Position numbers and translations under genes: made by a program. Positions 41,752-51,860 of a stretch of 64,000 nt of DNA are shown here, one piece after another. The stretch's first letter is position 1; every line of letters starts with the position of its first letter. Below the pieces are notes generated by a model. That model did no database searches and was not told where the DNA came from. It saw only the letters and a program-made list of their open reading frames with translations. Origin of the DNA: Blattamonas nauphoetae (Eukaryota > Preaxostyla > Oxymonadida); the NCBI GenBank assembly GCA_033064195.1, contig JARBJD010000160.1:62001-126000 (forward strand), written 5' to 3'.

Positions 41752-42609
41752 GGGTGATTCTAAATGAATTGTTACCCGCGTATTTTCTTCTGCAAGACGT
41801 GCAGAAACTCTCTGCAATTTTCAGAGCACTCATATTCTCCTCCCCTCGACATGATGAAGGTGTTTTTTGTCCTTCTGACTCTTCATACATTCTTTTGCAT
41901 CTGATTTCTGCATTCAGTCGACATTTGTCACCCAGACTTGTCTATACCTCCAAACATGTTCAAGTATCTCGTTTTAACACAAACTTTGAAGCGGAAAACC
42001 ATCGCTTGAACAGTATATATATTCTCATCTTCGCTTTCCAAGTCTTTGTTTCCATCATCTTTGATCCAACAACGAAACTTGACATCTCATTGATTGATTG
42101 CAATTTTGAGGTTTTCCAACTCTTTTCCTTCAACTTTCTCATTCAGATCTGGTGATCACGTTCTTCCCCTCAAACAATTGACTTGTGAATTCTGATCTTC
42201 CTCCCTCTTCTATTGTAACCCTCAAAAATGATATCCATTCACAAATTCGCCTCAAACATACCATATGGACATATTCGGATTACTTTATGAAGATATCGCC
42301 TCTCTGACGCGAGGAAGTCAATCCATGTTTTTCAAGACTTTTTGAATGATTCGTGCTTTCGATTCGCTTTTTTCTCACATTTCCGTTCTTTTATATCGTT
42401 TTACACCATCGGTTGATTTTCTGGCACGTTTTGGGGAAATAAATGTGAAAAAAAGCCCCAATCAGAATCGGGCTCTCTCGAACGCGATCAAAACAAAATC
42501 TCAAAAATTTAGTACTTTTCTGTTCTGAAAATCTCTGACAGCTAATTCTACAAAAATTTTTTTTTGAGACGCACCATAGTCTTTTGTAACATTTCATTTA
42601 GAATCACCC
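41752..42609. mobile_element. 858-bp MITE-like element with AATT target
   Basis: Both ends read GGGTGATTCTAAATGAA inward, followed by A/T and TGTTAC; about 24 bp with one mismatch. AATT flanks at 41748-41751 and 42610-42613. The interior is AT-rich and has no convincing coding sequence. It is inserted between a CAA and a TTC codon of the EYSPF gene, and omitting it with one AATT restores the frame. Confidence 0.85.
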
Positions 42610-43432
42610 AATTGGTGGGTGGGTTCGTGTTTCACTTTTGAGATAAGTGATTGGAAGACTATTGGGATGTGAGAAGTGCAAACGAAATCCAGGGTTGGTT
42701 GGTCGAACGCACTCACTTTAAAGATGTTGATCAGTAGGTTCAATGCTTGTTGGTATTCTTCATTCCACGACAAAAGGACCTTTTGTCGTTTGATCTGGAC
42801 GAGAGATGGTTCCATCGGGATCAGCACTTCATTCAACACCAGATCTCGAATTGATTGAGGGAAAATGTCGGAAGTGGTTGAGAGAGAAAGAATAGTGTCT
42901 TCGGTTGCAAGCACGACGCCGGCTTGGAGGATCTCCATCATGTTGCTCAGGATGCTCTGATCATCGATCTCAGAAAGATCTCGTAAGTGAGGTGTGGAAA
43001 GCATTCTGGGAAGGAGTTTGGATGAGATAAAGGCCATGCAGGTCGGTTTTGAACATTTAACGACACACGGACGAAGGAGAGTAAGAGCATCCCTGAAGGT
43101 CGATGTATATGGTGATGATAAGAGCACAATCATCGAATCCACAAACACTGCAGCGGTGTTTGTGGAGTCTTGTCCAATCGCCTTCAAAAAAGCGTTGAAG
43201 TTCAATACAAGTCCGAAATTGTTTATGATCAACGAAAAGAACGTTGAGCACTGACGAAGCAGCTCCTCATCAAATTTGTAGTCATCTCTGACCATTGAAA
43301 CAAGTGTGAGAAAAACGGCTGATACAGAATCAGCTGTGATTGGATCAGTCTCTTTCCACGTCAGGAATGGGGAGTATTCTGGATGAATCAAATGATGATG
43401 AGGAAATGATGGATACCGACTGATGAGATCAT

Positions 43433-43755
43433 GGTTATACTGGTTGTTTCTAAATATGGGGACTCGATCAAACTGATCACTTTTTGACACAAAAACGAAG
43501 AGAATGTGCTTTGACTAGACTGACACAGAGACATCTGTTGTGTAATCATTGACTGAGAGTGACAAATTAATAGTATCAGCGAAATAGTCTCAGAAACAAA
43601 AAAAAGACACACACACATAACTATGAAAGAAGAGGGAAATGATGGCTACATATTGAGAAGAAAAGAAGAGTCTGTGTCGAAATACTTAATGAGCTTTCGT
43701 CGGAGATGACGTGAAGGGAGGCCATCGAGGAATCGGAATCGAAAGGGAGAGAGGA
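43433..43755. other. Shared 3' flank between giant gene II and an EYSPF gene
   Basis: Most of this (43495-43755) is the complement of 26903-27165 with small indels and substitutions, including the CAATGATTA-CACAACAGATGTCTC region. It must hold the 3' end of the giant gene and the 5' leader of the EYSPF gene. Confidence 0.6.
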
Positions 43756-45248
43756 TCATCGCAGCTGCACGCTTCCCATCTGGCACTCTCCAACTGAACT
43801 GTCCCGTCGATCAGCGAAGAGTCTGTGCCCTCGCCCAACCACAACTCCACCATCAAATCCATTCATTCCTTCGAACCCTCGGCACAAGCAGCGAGAGAGA
43901 CGCACTTTCTGAAGAATCGCACAATCGGTCTTCTCGTTCCCAAAAATCAAGAATCCACTCCCACCCACAAACCAAGACAGCGACGACGAAGATTCCGAGG
44001 TGTCAGTGTTCGTCAGCGTGCAGTCGGAGAACGACGAGAGCGAGAGGTCGACGCACGAAGAGCGAAGACGACGAGTCGAGCGTGTTCGCGTCATCATCTC
44101 AACCACCACACATCCTCCCCCAACCACCCTCCTCTCGCTCGTCTCTCCCACCCTCACGCGAGTCCAGCATGACCTGAAGTTGTTGTTTGTGATTGCTCCT
44201 GTGATTCCCACAATCTCAATTCGAATCACACTTCCGAACTCTTCCCCGCTGCAATCAAAGAATTCCGAGTTCGCCACTTTCATCCCACCACGTGTCGTCC
44301 CCCAGATCAGCGCTCCTCCAGCCAACGAGACCGACGAGAACGAGCACGATGTCAGTGCGATCTCGCTTGACTCGCTAAACTGCACCAGACATGCCTTCCC
44401 AACAAATGACACGTCGCGAATCGAGAATCTGTCTGCTGAGAACGACGAAGAGCCAGACACCGAAACGAGAGAGACAGCGATGGGAGAGGACGAGGAGAGC
44501 GAGCACGACGACAGAAGAGAAAACACAAACCCCGTCGAGCGCGGGGCTGAGAATGAAGAGAACAGAATGCCAAAGAAGGAGAGCGTCTGTCCGCGAACAG
44601 TGATCATCGCGTGTCGGGCTGACGAGAAGGCTGTTCCTGGCTTCTCCTCGTCACTCACACTGCACAGCACTTCCCCCTCGAACGATCCTCCACTTCCACT
44701 TTCACTTCCACTCACTTCCATCGACCATCCCGGCTGATCCACCAGCCAACAGCTCTCTCCGATTCGAGCTCGCCCCACAACAACCACAGCGATTGATCGA
44801 TCGCTTTCTTCTGTTTCAACGAAGCAGCGATGAAGTGTCTTGAACGGGCTGTCCACTGTTCCTGCTGCTTCGTCACTTCCTCCCTCTCCCACCCCAATCA
44901 CTTGCGACCGCAGAAGCAACAGCAACGACATCCCCGCGCTTGCGTCGTCCCTTCCCCACAAATCGTCCTCTCCCGCTTCCTCGAAAGACCCTCGCCAGAT
45001 GCTCCCCACAACCACTCTTTCCAGATCGTCCCCCACCACAAACACACAGTCCCCCATCCCAGACGCCTTGTTTCCCGAACTTCCTGTCCCAAACTCGGTC
45101 TGCAACAGCGAGTACTGCGACAGCGTCGGCATCTGCGACAGATCCAGCCAGACTGCCCCTCCGTCCATCGCACTCGAGCAGCCCTCAAACCGACACGAGT
45201 GCAGCCAGAGCGAGCCTGACGTGATGGCCACAGCCAGCGCTCCTCCAT
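43495..45248 (-). repeat. 1.75-kb inverted repeat, copy 2
   Basis: Inverted partner of 25411-27165. Coding difference is under two percent by eye (for example EEAGADD against EEAGEDD), although the two giant proteins are otherwise only family-level similar. Confidence 0.85.
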
Positions 45249-48200
45249 TCCCGTTCGACGAGCAAGATGTGAAAGACGTCGTCGTTGAGGACGATCCGAT
45301 TGTGAGGGACGAACCAGATCCGATCGAGGAGTGAATGGTCGTGCCACTCGCAGACCCATCTGAAACACTCGATACTGACGATGTCGAGACATTGGTCCAT
45401 GTGATGATTCCTCCACTCTGGGAAATGAATGATGAGCCTTTCAGACTCAGCTTTGTTGTGAAGTCCAAAATGAGTGATGCCACTGAAAGAGTTCCAGACG
45501 AAACGAGAATCACATTGGAGGCATGCTCAGCAGAAGACAGAGGGTTGGCGATGGTCACAGTCGATCCCACATTCAACACTCCTCCATTCACGGTCCACAC
45601 TGGCGAGGCAATTCCTGATGCAGTCAGGATGAATTTCAGCGACAAGAACGTCACTGTTCCTGTCGATATTGTGATCCCCTTTCCCGACAGAACAGAAACT
45701 GAGCGGATCGAGGCATCATTTGAGGTGATCGATGTCGAGCCTGCTTTCGACGTGATCGAGTCGTCCAGATCAATTGAAGAGCGGACCTTCACTGATGAGC
45801 CTGCGAGATTCGTGTATCCTTGACTCAACGACGAACATGGAAGGACCGATTGGCCACAGATTGCGTTTGATTCTCCATTCGACGAATCCACAAACACATC
45901 TCCAGACGCGTAAGCAAACAGAACATGCAGAAGGGACCAGCGTGTGTCTGACGACGCTGAGAATGCAATCAGGTTCTTTTCGGATTCTGTGAATGCAACA
46001 GAGTTCGCTGGGGAGGACAGATAGCTGCCTGTCCACTTGTCAGAAGTGAGAAGCGAAGGAATCTGAGCTTGAGCGAGAACAACAAACACATTTTGACCTT
46101 TCTTCGACACCCCATTCGAGTTTGCTCCGAGAGAACCAAATCCAACTGAGGTGAACGTGAACTGGGTGGATTCCATCGATGAGAGATCGAGAGAGACAGC
46201 TCCGCCATTCTCGCTCGACGAACACAGCGAGAACGACGTGTGAGTCACGGACAGAGATCCCGTTCCAGACACTTTCACATGAAGCGCTCCTCCATTCCCG
46301 CTCGACGAGCAAGATGTGAATGACGTCGTCATCGAGGATGATCCAATCGAAACAGTTTGATCAGAAGTCACAATTGATGAGATAGCATGGGCTTGTGTGT
46401 CGGACGAGTCAACGAGAGAAATGAACGTTCCAGCAGGAAGTGTGATACTGCCTGTTCCATCGATGAGCGAGGCTTGCAGCTTCCCCTTCTCGAAAGTGCA
46501 ATCACTCAGGACGACTGCACCCCCATTCAGTGCGACCACCGATGATGCTTTCTTCTCTTGCATATCAAGGGAGAGGCTTGTGATTGTGAGGATTCCACCC
46601 GTCACAGAGAACAGAGTGGTCGATGAGAACGTGTCAGTCGTCGGAGTGTATGCAATTGAGCAGGAGTCAATTGATGCGTGTCCTCCTGCGAGATCCAGAA
46701 TCTTGGTTGGTGTCGCACTCCATTTCAGTTCGAGTGATTTGACAGACAACAGACCACTGGTCGACGTCGAAGGGATGGAGAATTGTCCATTGTTCATGTG
46801 GAGTGAAGCAGTGTGTGCGGACTTCTCAACATCGAGCGAATACTGTCCAATCACCAAAGATGAATTGAGGAGTCCCGAATCAACAATCAGAATTTTGAAT
46901 TGTGGGACACCCGTGGCGGTTGAGTCCTCCAGCAGACGCGAAGTGAGACGAGAGAGGGTCTGGCAGGGGCTGAGATCCAAACCACATCTGAGTGAATCAT
47001 TTCCTGTCGACTTCAGATAGCCTGTGGCGACATCGAGGAGGAAGAGGACGAGAGGATGACGGACGGTGAGATTGGTGTCTTCAAATCCTTCGTACTTGGC
47101 GAGGTCTGACTCTGAGAAAGGGGCAGAAAGGAACGCCATCGATGTGGATGTGATTGAGGATGCGAGAGATGGGGCTTGAATGAACAGAAATGGCTCAGCT
47201 GCTGGTTGTGAAGTGGACGAAAACAGAATTTTCGAGAGAGTGAACACGGAAGCTGTGTCCTTGACAAGGATGTGGACGGCCTGACCAAGCCCAGTCGTGT
47301 TCTCCGGTTTCGACGAGTCAACCAATGCTTCGCAGTTGGAGAAGGACATTCCAGTTGTTCCGGTCATCTCAAACCTGCCTGTCTCGTGCAGTGTGACATG
47401 AAGTGCTCCTCCATTCCCAGTCGTTGAGCATCCCGAGACAGATCCATCAACAACGATGAGAGACTTTCCTGCCGAAACAAGAGCGTTCAACACGCTTCCG
47501 TTTCCTGTTGATACGATGTCGGTGAAGGAACACGAGGTGAGTTTGAGATTTCCCCCTGTCTGTGCGATGAGAGTGGATGCTTCGAAAGTGGTGACTGTTC
47601 GTTGTTCTCCGAAGGAGCACGAACTGATGGACAATGAACCTGCAGAGATAGAGAACGCAGATGTTGACCGAGGACTCTCCAAGATGAACTTTTGGTTCTG
47701 AAGGATCAGAGTGTGATCGTCTGTTGAGACGACAAGGCTTCCCTCAGTCCCGACGACGATTGTTTGGTCAGCGTTCGACATGATGGGGCCAGTTGCGAGT
47801 GTCAAAACAGAGAATTTCGTCGTCAATGTTGTGTTGATGGTGTCCGAGCGAGATAATTGAAGTGTGGTTCCAGACACCTTCAATTTCGACCAGCCATGAA
47901 CCAGTGTTTGGCAGGGAAGCTGTGAAATGCCGCAGTTGACGTGATCTTCACCGTCTTCCGTGACATCGAGAGTGAGATGAGTAACAGTGTGGGGATACCA
48001 GTAGTACAGAAGACTCCATTCATTTGATCCTTCCTTCCCAAAGAACAGTGCCTTCTCGGCTGGCGTGAACATGCGTCCTGCTGGAAGTGGAAGTTGTGAT
48101 TTGAATGGGGCGAAGGAAGTGTTTCCAGCAACAGTGGAGAGAGAAGAGGCTTCGACATAAATGACCGTTCCCTTTCCTTTCGATTCGACTTCACTGAAGA

Positions 48201-51200
48201 CTGAATCATTATCACGAATGAACGTCGAACCAGTGCAGAGGTAGATGAGCGTCCCAGCCTCCTCTGAGCCGAAAGAGAGTCTTTGGAGTGTTGAGGCTTC
48301 GAGTGCCAACGTGGCACCATTGTGGACTTCGATCAATTTTGTTGTGGTCGCAGGCAGAGTAACCTTCGAGTCAGATCCAATCAGACAGGTCTTGAGTGAG
48401 ACCGTTCCGAGTTGAACCACAAATAATGTGGACGAAGTGCACGACAAATCCACCAGGAATTGGATGGTGTTGAAGAGGAGAACTTTTGAGGCTCCATTCA
48501 TCACAAACGATGCTGCGTCATTCAGTGTGATAGTCCTCTTCGTCGAGCTTGTCGATTTGATCTCCAGCGACGATGTTCGAATGACGCTCTCGACGATTGA
48601 TCCATCTGTCGCCATTTCGAGGACTGACTGAAGATGAGTGTCGACAGAAGAGATTCCTGAATGAAGCGTCGAACACGGAAGTCTTGGTGTCCCACATTTC
48701 GGGTGAGTTGTTGCCTGGTCTGATGAGGATGACATGCGAATGGAAGAAGTCGGGGATGGGAGAAGGAAGAACAAAAGTGGTGTTGTCTGCCACATGTCGG
48801 TCTCTGCCTTTCCTTTGTCCAATCCCGAGAAGTGCTCGAGCAGGGTCGAATCATTGAAGGATTCTGCCCATCGAGCTGGAGTCACTTTTGTTTCAATTCC
48901 GGTTGTTTTGATATGAACCAGATAACCGTTTGGAGTATTTGTTCGAACACAGTCAGTGAATTTGACAGACTTGAGTGAGATTTCGCCCTCTGTCTCAATC
49001 TCGAGCACAGAGCTGGATTTCATGCTGAGAGACATAAAACTCGTCGATTCAAAAGTGAACGGCTTGTCAGTAGCAGATAAACTGACGACAGGCAACGAAT
49101 ACACAGCTGGCGTCTCTGAAGATGAGTTGAAGACACAGTCGAAGATCGAGACGGGACCAGTGCTTGTTCTGATCACCGATTGAATGTGTTCCACACCTCC
49201 CTCGCTGATGATGGCAAGATTGTCGAGTGTCACACTCTCACCTGTCGCTGTCAGATCAAACAGACCGTGTTTGGAGGGAGCGATGAAGTCGATGTTGGTG
49301 ACGGTCATGATAGCCTTCTCTTCGATTGTGAAGAGGAACAGGTTTTTGGCTGCAGTTTCATTTGTTTTGACGAGTGTCCGAGTGATGGTTGATGTTTTCT
49401 GGTTGGATGTTGTTGTTCCAGTTACTGTGACGTCTTGTGACGCTACAATAATGTCGGATTCATGGTAAGTCATGTTCCACACATATTTGATGGTCATTGG
49501 CATCAGCGTGTCGTTTTTGTACTTTTGTGTGAGAAACCGAATTCCGTATCTCACCGTTGAACAAAATGACGATGTCCATTTGCAGTTCTCGTTGTCGCTT
49601 CCACTGACGCCAGTTGTCGGTTCAATGACAGACCCGTTGACAGAGATGATGGGGAATGGAATGCTGAGGCCGATCTCCTCCGCGTTCTCCGGCTCCCTCC
49701 CTTCAATCACCACGTGGTGCTGGTCGCTCAACGATCCACCTCTGAACTTCGGTAGGTCCTGAGTTGGGACACTCTCAAACAGTGACTTCTCGACGTACAG
49801 ATCGTTCCCTTCTGCAGCCCGATTCTTCTCAAATCTCGCGTCATCAACGTTTGTCGTATAGAATGCTATCGGCTGAGAGGAAGTCGACGTTCCTTTGACA
49901 TAAATCGCTCCTCCTTTCCCAGTCGGGTTCTCAGACGACCCATCACCCACAGCCACACACGAATGGAACGTCGTTCCGTATGTGGCTGATGCCACGTGGG
50001 TTGCGATGATGCGTCCACTTCCGTTCAGTTCGATACACAGAGCTCCGCCGTTCTTCGCTTCGCACAGCTGGAACATCGGATAGTTCAAACGGACAGATCC
50101 TCCCACAGAGTTCAGGACAGATCCATTGGCGCTTGTGATGAAACTTTGGAATCTCATGTTCGTCAGAGTGATGGATCCCCCAGTGTTTTCGATAAATGAA
50201 CAACCTGTTTGGCTGTAAGGTCCACTCTTCGAGATGGAAGTTTGTAGGAAGACGAAAGATCCATCTTTGACAACGAAGAGTGGGCGAGTTTGGTACAGAG
50301 AAGTCAAATGCAGTGTTCCTTGTTCGAAAGTAAATGTGGAAGAAGAATCCTCGACCATCACAAATGGCATGTCGATGACGTGATTGAGATTGAACTGGGA
50401 TTGAAACATTTGAAAGAAACCTTGGTTCCTAATGCGGAAGAGTGGCACCGTGGCTTGGGGTGTGCATAGGATCTGAAGAGACTTGATACTGACTCTCTTG
50501 TTGTTAAAGTCGTGTGGGTTCGTCATATGCCATGAGGAACCCGCAACTTGGAGAAATATGGTTGCTCCAGTTCCTTCACATTGATCAAGAATTTCGTTGA
50601 AACTCGAGAAATATGAGAGAGGGGTTCCTTGTTCGATTCGATAGGCGACTGGATGAGGCATTCCTTTTGAACTGAACGAGAGATCGGGAAAGTACATATT
50701 CTTCGACGTAACGGTTGTCCCACTCTCCTGCCCGACATGTGGTTTTGTGCTGTTAGATCGACAGTTCGTGTTGATGGAAGGTTGCGTAGTGAATCCTGTC
50801 ATGAACACATCGTTTCCCTTTCCTCCTGTCTGGATGAGTGCGGAGTTGTTGATGAAGATGAGAAGGCTTTGGGCCACTTTGCTTGAACTTGAACCGACAA
50901 AGTCACAGCATCCAGCTCGACCAGATGACGAACAGTTCGTGAAATCACTTCGAGTGATCGAGATGGTGCTTGTTGAGGATGAGTCCATGCATGTCCCTCC
51001 CAATCCGTCCTGTCTGACGAGATTGTAGAACCAGCAGAAATCAATCGAAACCGTCGTTGAACCAGAGAACGACATCACTGCTGTGCTTTTCAGAGTCATC
51101 GATGCAAATGTTGAACAGCGAACAGCCGCATTTCCACCAGTGAAGGAGAAGAGGTATGCATCGTGATCAGCGATGTCTTCCAATTCGATGTGACTGAGTC

Positions 51201-51522
51201 TGGTCTGCCCTGCTGTCATTGTGAGGAGTGTGACTGAGGGAGTGGCTGGTTTGATGCTCATGGCAGAGAGTGTGATGTTTCCTGTTGATGTGATTCCCCC
51301 TGTTGTGAATGTAGTTGGTTTTGTGTCGTTGGAAATGAACCCGCGTCCCTGCAATTCAAACGACTTCTCTGTCGTTCGTGAAGAATCAGTGAACATGCCA
51401 AGTCCCAACTCGATGAGAGCAAAGGCGGCACCAACTTTGCCGAATGCAGTATCGATCGTCGAGCATGGACTCGCTTCAGAACATTCATTTCCTTTTGCTC
51501 CGATTTGAACATGCAAAATCAA
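43756..51522 (-). CDS. Giant beta-helix protein II (about 2590 codons), 5' end uncertain
   Basis: One frame of 7.8 kb. The architecture matches the 16604-26902 protein: Ser/Thr-rich beta-helix modules separated by Cys linkers (CSEASPC, CKWTSSFC, CGTPRLPC, CGISQLPC, CGLDLSPC, CGQSVLPC) and SGNGGAL-type turns; the last 500 residues are nearly identical to it. Two differences stand out. There is no ATG or signal peptide at the 5' end of the frame: the first codon here is TTG inside SASLILHVQIG. And coherent peptide continues upstream in the same frame (ALPRIAYYDTSLENG) to a TGA at 51691-51693 and beyond it (RPPFSQHF) to about 51,850. It is therefore a 5'-truncated, probably non-secreted copy, or one whose first exon I could not find. 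Confidence 0.75.
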   Translation of the reverse strand: MILHVQIGAKGNECSEASPCSTIDTAFGKVGAAFALIELGLGMFTDSSRTTEKSFELQGRGFISNDTKPTTFTTGGITSTGNITLSAMSIKPATPSVTLLTMTAGQTRLSHIELEDIADHDAYLFSFTGGNAAVRCSTFASMTLKSTAVMSFSGSTTVSIDFCWFYNLVRQDGLGGTCMDSSSTSTISITRSDFTNCSSSGRAGCCDFVGSSSSKVAQSLLIFINNSALIQTGGKGNDVFMTGFTTQPSINTNCRSNSTKPHVGQESGTTVTSKNMYFPDLSFSSKGMPHPVAYRIEQGTPLSYFSSFNEILDQCEGTGATIFLQVAGSSWHMTNPHDFNNKRVSIKSLQILCTPQATVPLFRIRNQGFFQMFQSQFNLNHVIDMPFVMVEDSSSTFTFEQGTLHLTSLYQTRPLFVVKDGSFVFLQTSISKSGPYSQTGCSFIENTGGSITLTNMRFQSFITSANGSVLNSVGGSVRLNYPMFQLCEAKNGGALCIELNGSGRIIATHVASATYGTTFHSCVAVGDGSSENPTGKGGAIYVKGTSTSSQPIAFYTTNVDDARFEKNRAAEGNDLYVEKSLFESVPTQDLPKFRGGSLSDQHHVVIEGREPENAEEIGLSIPFPIISVNGSVIEPTTGVSGSDNENCKWTSSFCSTVRYGIRFLTQKYKNDTLMPMTIKYVWNMTYHESDIIVASQDVTVTGTTTSNQKTSTITRTLVKTNETAAKNLFLFTIEEKAIMTVTNIDFIAPSKHGLFDLTATGESVTLDNLAIISEGGVEHIQSVIRTSTGPVSIFDCVFNSSSETPAVYSLPVVSLSATDKPFTFESTSFMSLSMKSSSVLEIETEGEISLKSVKFTDCVRTNTPNGYLVHIKTTGIETKVTPARWAESFNDSTLLEHFSGLDKGKAETDMWQTTPLLFFLLPSPTSSIRMSSSSDQATTHPKCGTPRLPCSTLHSGISSVDTHLQSVLEMATDGSIVESVIRTSSLEIKSTSSTKRTITLNDAASFVMNGASKVLLFNTIQFLVDLSCTSSTLFVVQLGTVSLKTCLIGSDSKVTLPATTTKLIEVHNGATLALEASTLQRLSFGSEEAGTLIYLCTGSTFIRDNDSVFSEVESKGKGTVIYVEASSLSTVAGNTSFAPFKSQLPLPAGRMFTPAEKALFFGKEGSNEWSLLYYWYPHTVTHLTLDVTEDGEDHVNCGISQLPCQTLVHGWSKLKVSGTTLQLSRSDTINTTLTTKFSVLTLATGPIMSNADQTIVVGTEGSLVVSTDDHTLILQNQKFILESPRSTSAFSISAGSLSISSCSFGEQRTVTTFEASTLIAQTGGNLKLTSCSFTDIVSTGNGSVLNALVSAGKSLIVVDGSVSGCSTTGNGGALHVTLHETGRFEMTGTTGMSFSNCEALVDSSKPENTTGLGQAVHILVKDTASVFTLSKILFSSTSQPAAEPFLFIQAPSLASSITSTSMAFLSAPFSESDLAKYEGFEDTNLTVRHPLVLFLLDVATGYLKSTGNDSLRCGLDLSPCQTLSRLTSRLLEDSTATGVPQFKILIVDSGLLNSSLVIGQYSLDVEKSAHTASLHMNNGQFSIPSTSTSGLLSVKSLELKWSATPTKILDLAGGHASIDSCSIAYTPTTDTFSSTTLFSVTGGILTITSLSLDMQEKKASSVVALNGGAVVLSDCTFEKGKLQASLIDGTGSITLPAGTFISLVDSSDTQAHAISSIVTSDQTVSIGSSSMTTSFTSCSSSGNGGALHVKVSGTGSLSVTHTSFSLCSSSENGGAVSLDLSSMESTQFTFTSVGFGSLGANSNGVSKKGQNVFVVLAQAQIPSLLTSDKWTGSYLSSPANSVAFTESEKNLIAFSASSDTRWSLLHVLFAYASGDVFVDSSNGESNAICGQSVLPCSSLSQGYTNLAGSSVKVRSSIDLDDSITSKAGSTSITSNDASIRSVSVLSGKGITISTGTVTFLSLKFILTASGIASPVWTVNGGVLNVGSTVTIANPLSSAEHASNVILVSSGTLSVASLILDFTTKLSLKGSSFISQSGGIITWTNVSTSSVSSVSDGSASGTTIHSSIGSGSSLTIGSSSTTTSFTSCSSNGNGGALAVAITSGSLWLHSCRFEGCSSAMDGGAVWLDLSQMPTLSQYSLLQTEFGTGSSGNKASGMGDCVFVVGDDLERVVVGSIWRGSFEEAGEDDLWGRDDASAGMSLLLLLRSQVIGVGEGGSDEAAGTVDSPFKTLHRCFVETEESDRSIAVVVVGRARIGESCWLVDQPGWSMEVSGSESGSGGSFEGEVLCSVSDEEKPGTAFSSARHAMITVRGQTLSFFGILFSSFSAPRSTGFVFSLLSSCSLSSSSPIAVSLVSVSGSSSFSADRFSIRDVSFVGKACLVQFSESSEIALTSCSFSSVSLAGGALIWGTTRGGMKVANSEFFDCSGEEFGSVIRIEIVGITGAITNNNFRSCWTRVRVGETSERRVVGGGCVVVEMMTRTRSTRRLRSSCVDLSLSSFSDCTLTNTDTSESSSSLSWFVGGSGFLIFGNEKTDCAILQKVRLSRCLCRGFEGMNGFDGGVVVGRGHRLFADRRDSSVGECQMGSVQLR

Positions 51523-51860
51523 GCTGGCAGAACCATTTCCAGCCGATGGCTGAGGAAGGATGGTTTCCTGCTGTGGATGGACTCCATTTTCGAGTGAAGT
51601 GTCGTAGTACGCGATTCGAGGGAGAGCACTCGTTGACGTGCAGCCGACTGTATTGGCATTGGAGATGGCATTGGCGGTGTTTGTTCTGAATCAGGGTGTT
51701 CCATTTTGCGGGCAAGGTCTGAAGATAGTGTTGAAATGTTGAGAAAAGGGCGGTCTAATTGTGGTGAAGTTGTCATTGGGAGAGGCAGGCATAATGTTCA
51801 GCCGAAAGAGAGAACGAGTGTTCGGAGTGGTACCCATCATAAATCCAGATCATTAGTTCC
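51523..51860 (-). pseudogene. Decayed 5' extension of giant gene II
   Basis: The minus strand stays protein-like in the frame of giant gene II, with one TGA at 51691-51693 and adjacent TAA and TGA near 51,855. Beyond that the similarity ends. Read as the eroded start of the gene. Confidence 0.5.

Larger units (their letters stand above)
39269..43432 (-). pseudogene. EYSPF gene with two precise transposon insertions
   Basis: Micro-exon 43417-43432 (MISSV), intron 43379-43416 (38 nt), then exon 2 from 43378. The coding sequence is cut at 42610 (after KHEPTHQ) by an 858-bp element, resumes at 41747 with FIIIEMFTNNNIWKTD, is cut again at 41701 by a 2.24-kb element, and finishes from 39458 with GANTWRRGRILLQTLEQEG to TAG (39269-39271). 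Leaving out both elements and one copy of each target repeat gives 1014 nt, exactly 338 codons with no stop, the normal family length. Both insertions must therefore be recent. Without removal the product would stop shortly after residue 262. Confidence 0.9.

Noticed and set aside
41651-42155. Overlapping frames across the 858-bp element as a membrane protein gene.
   Set aside because: They run across element borders and host sequence and are explained by AT-rich element DNA.
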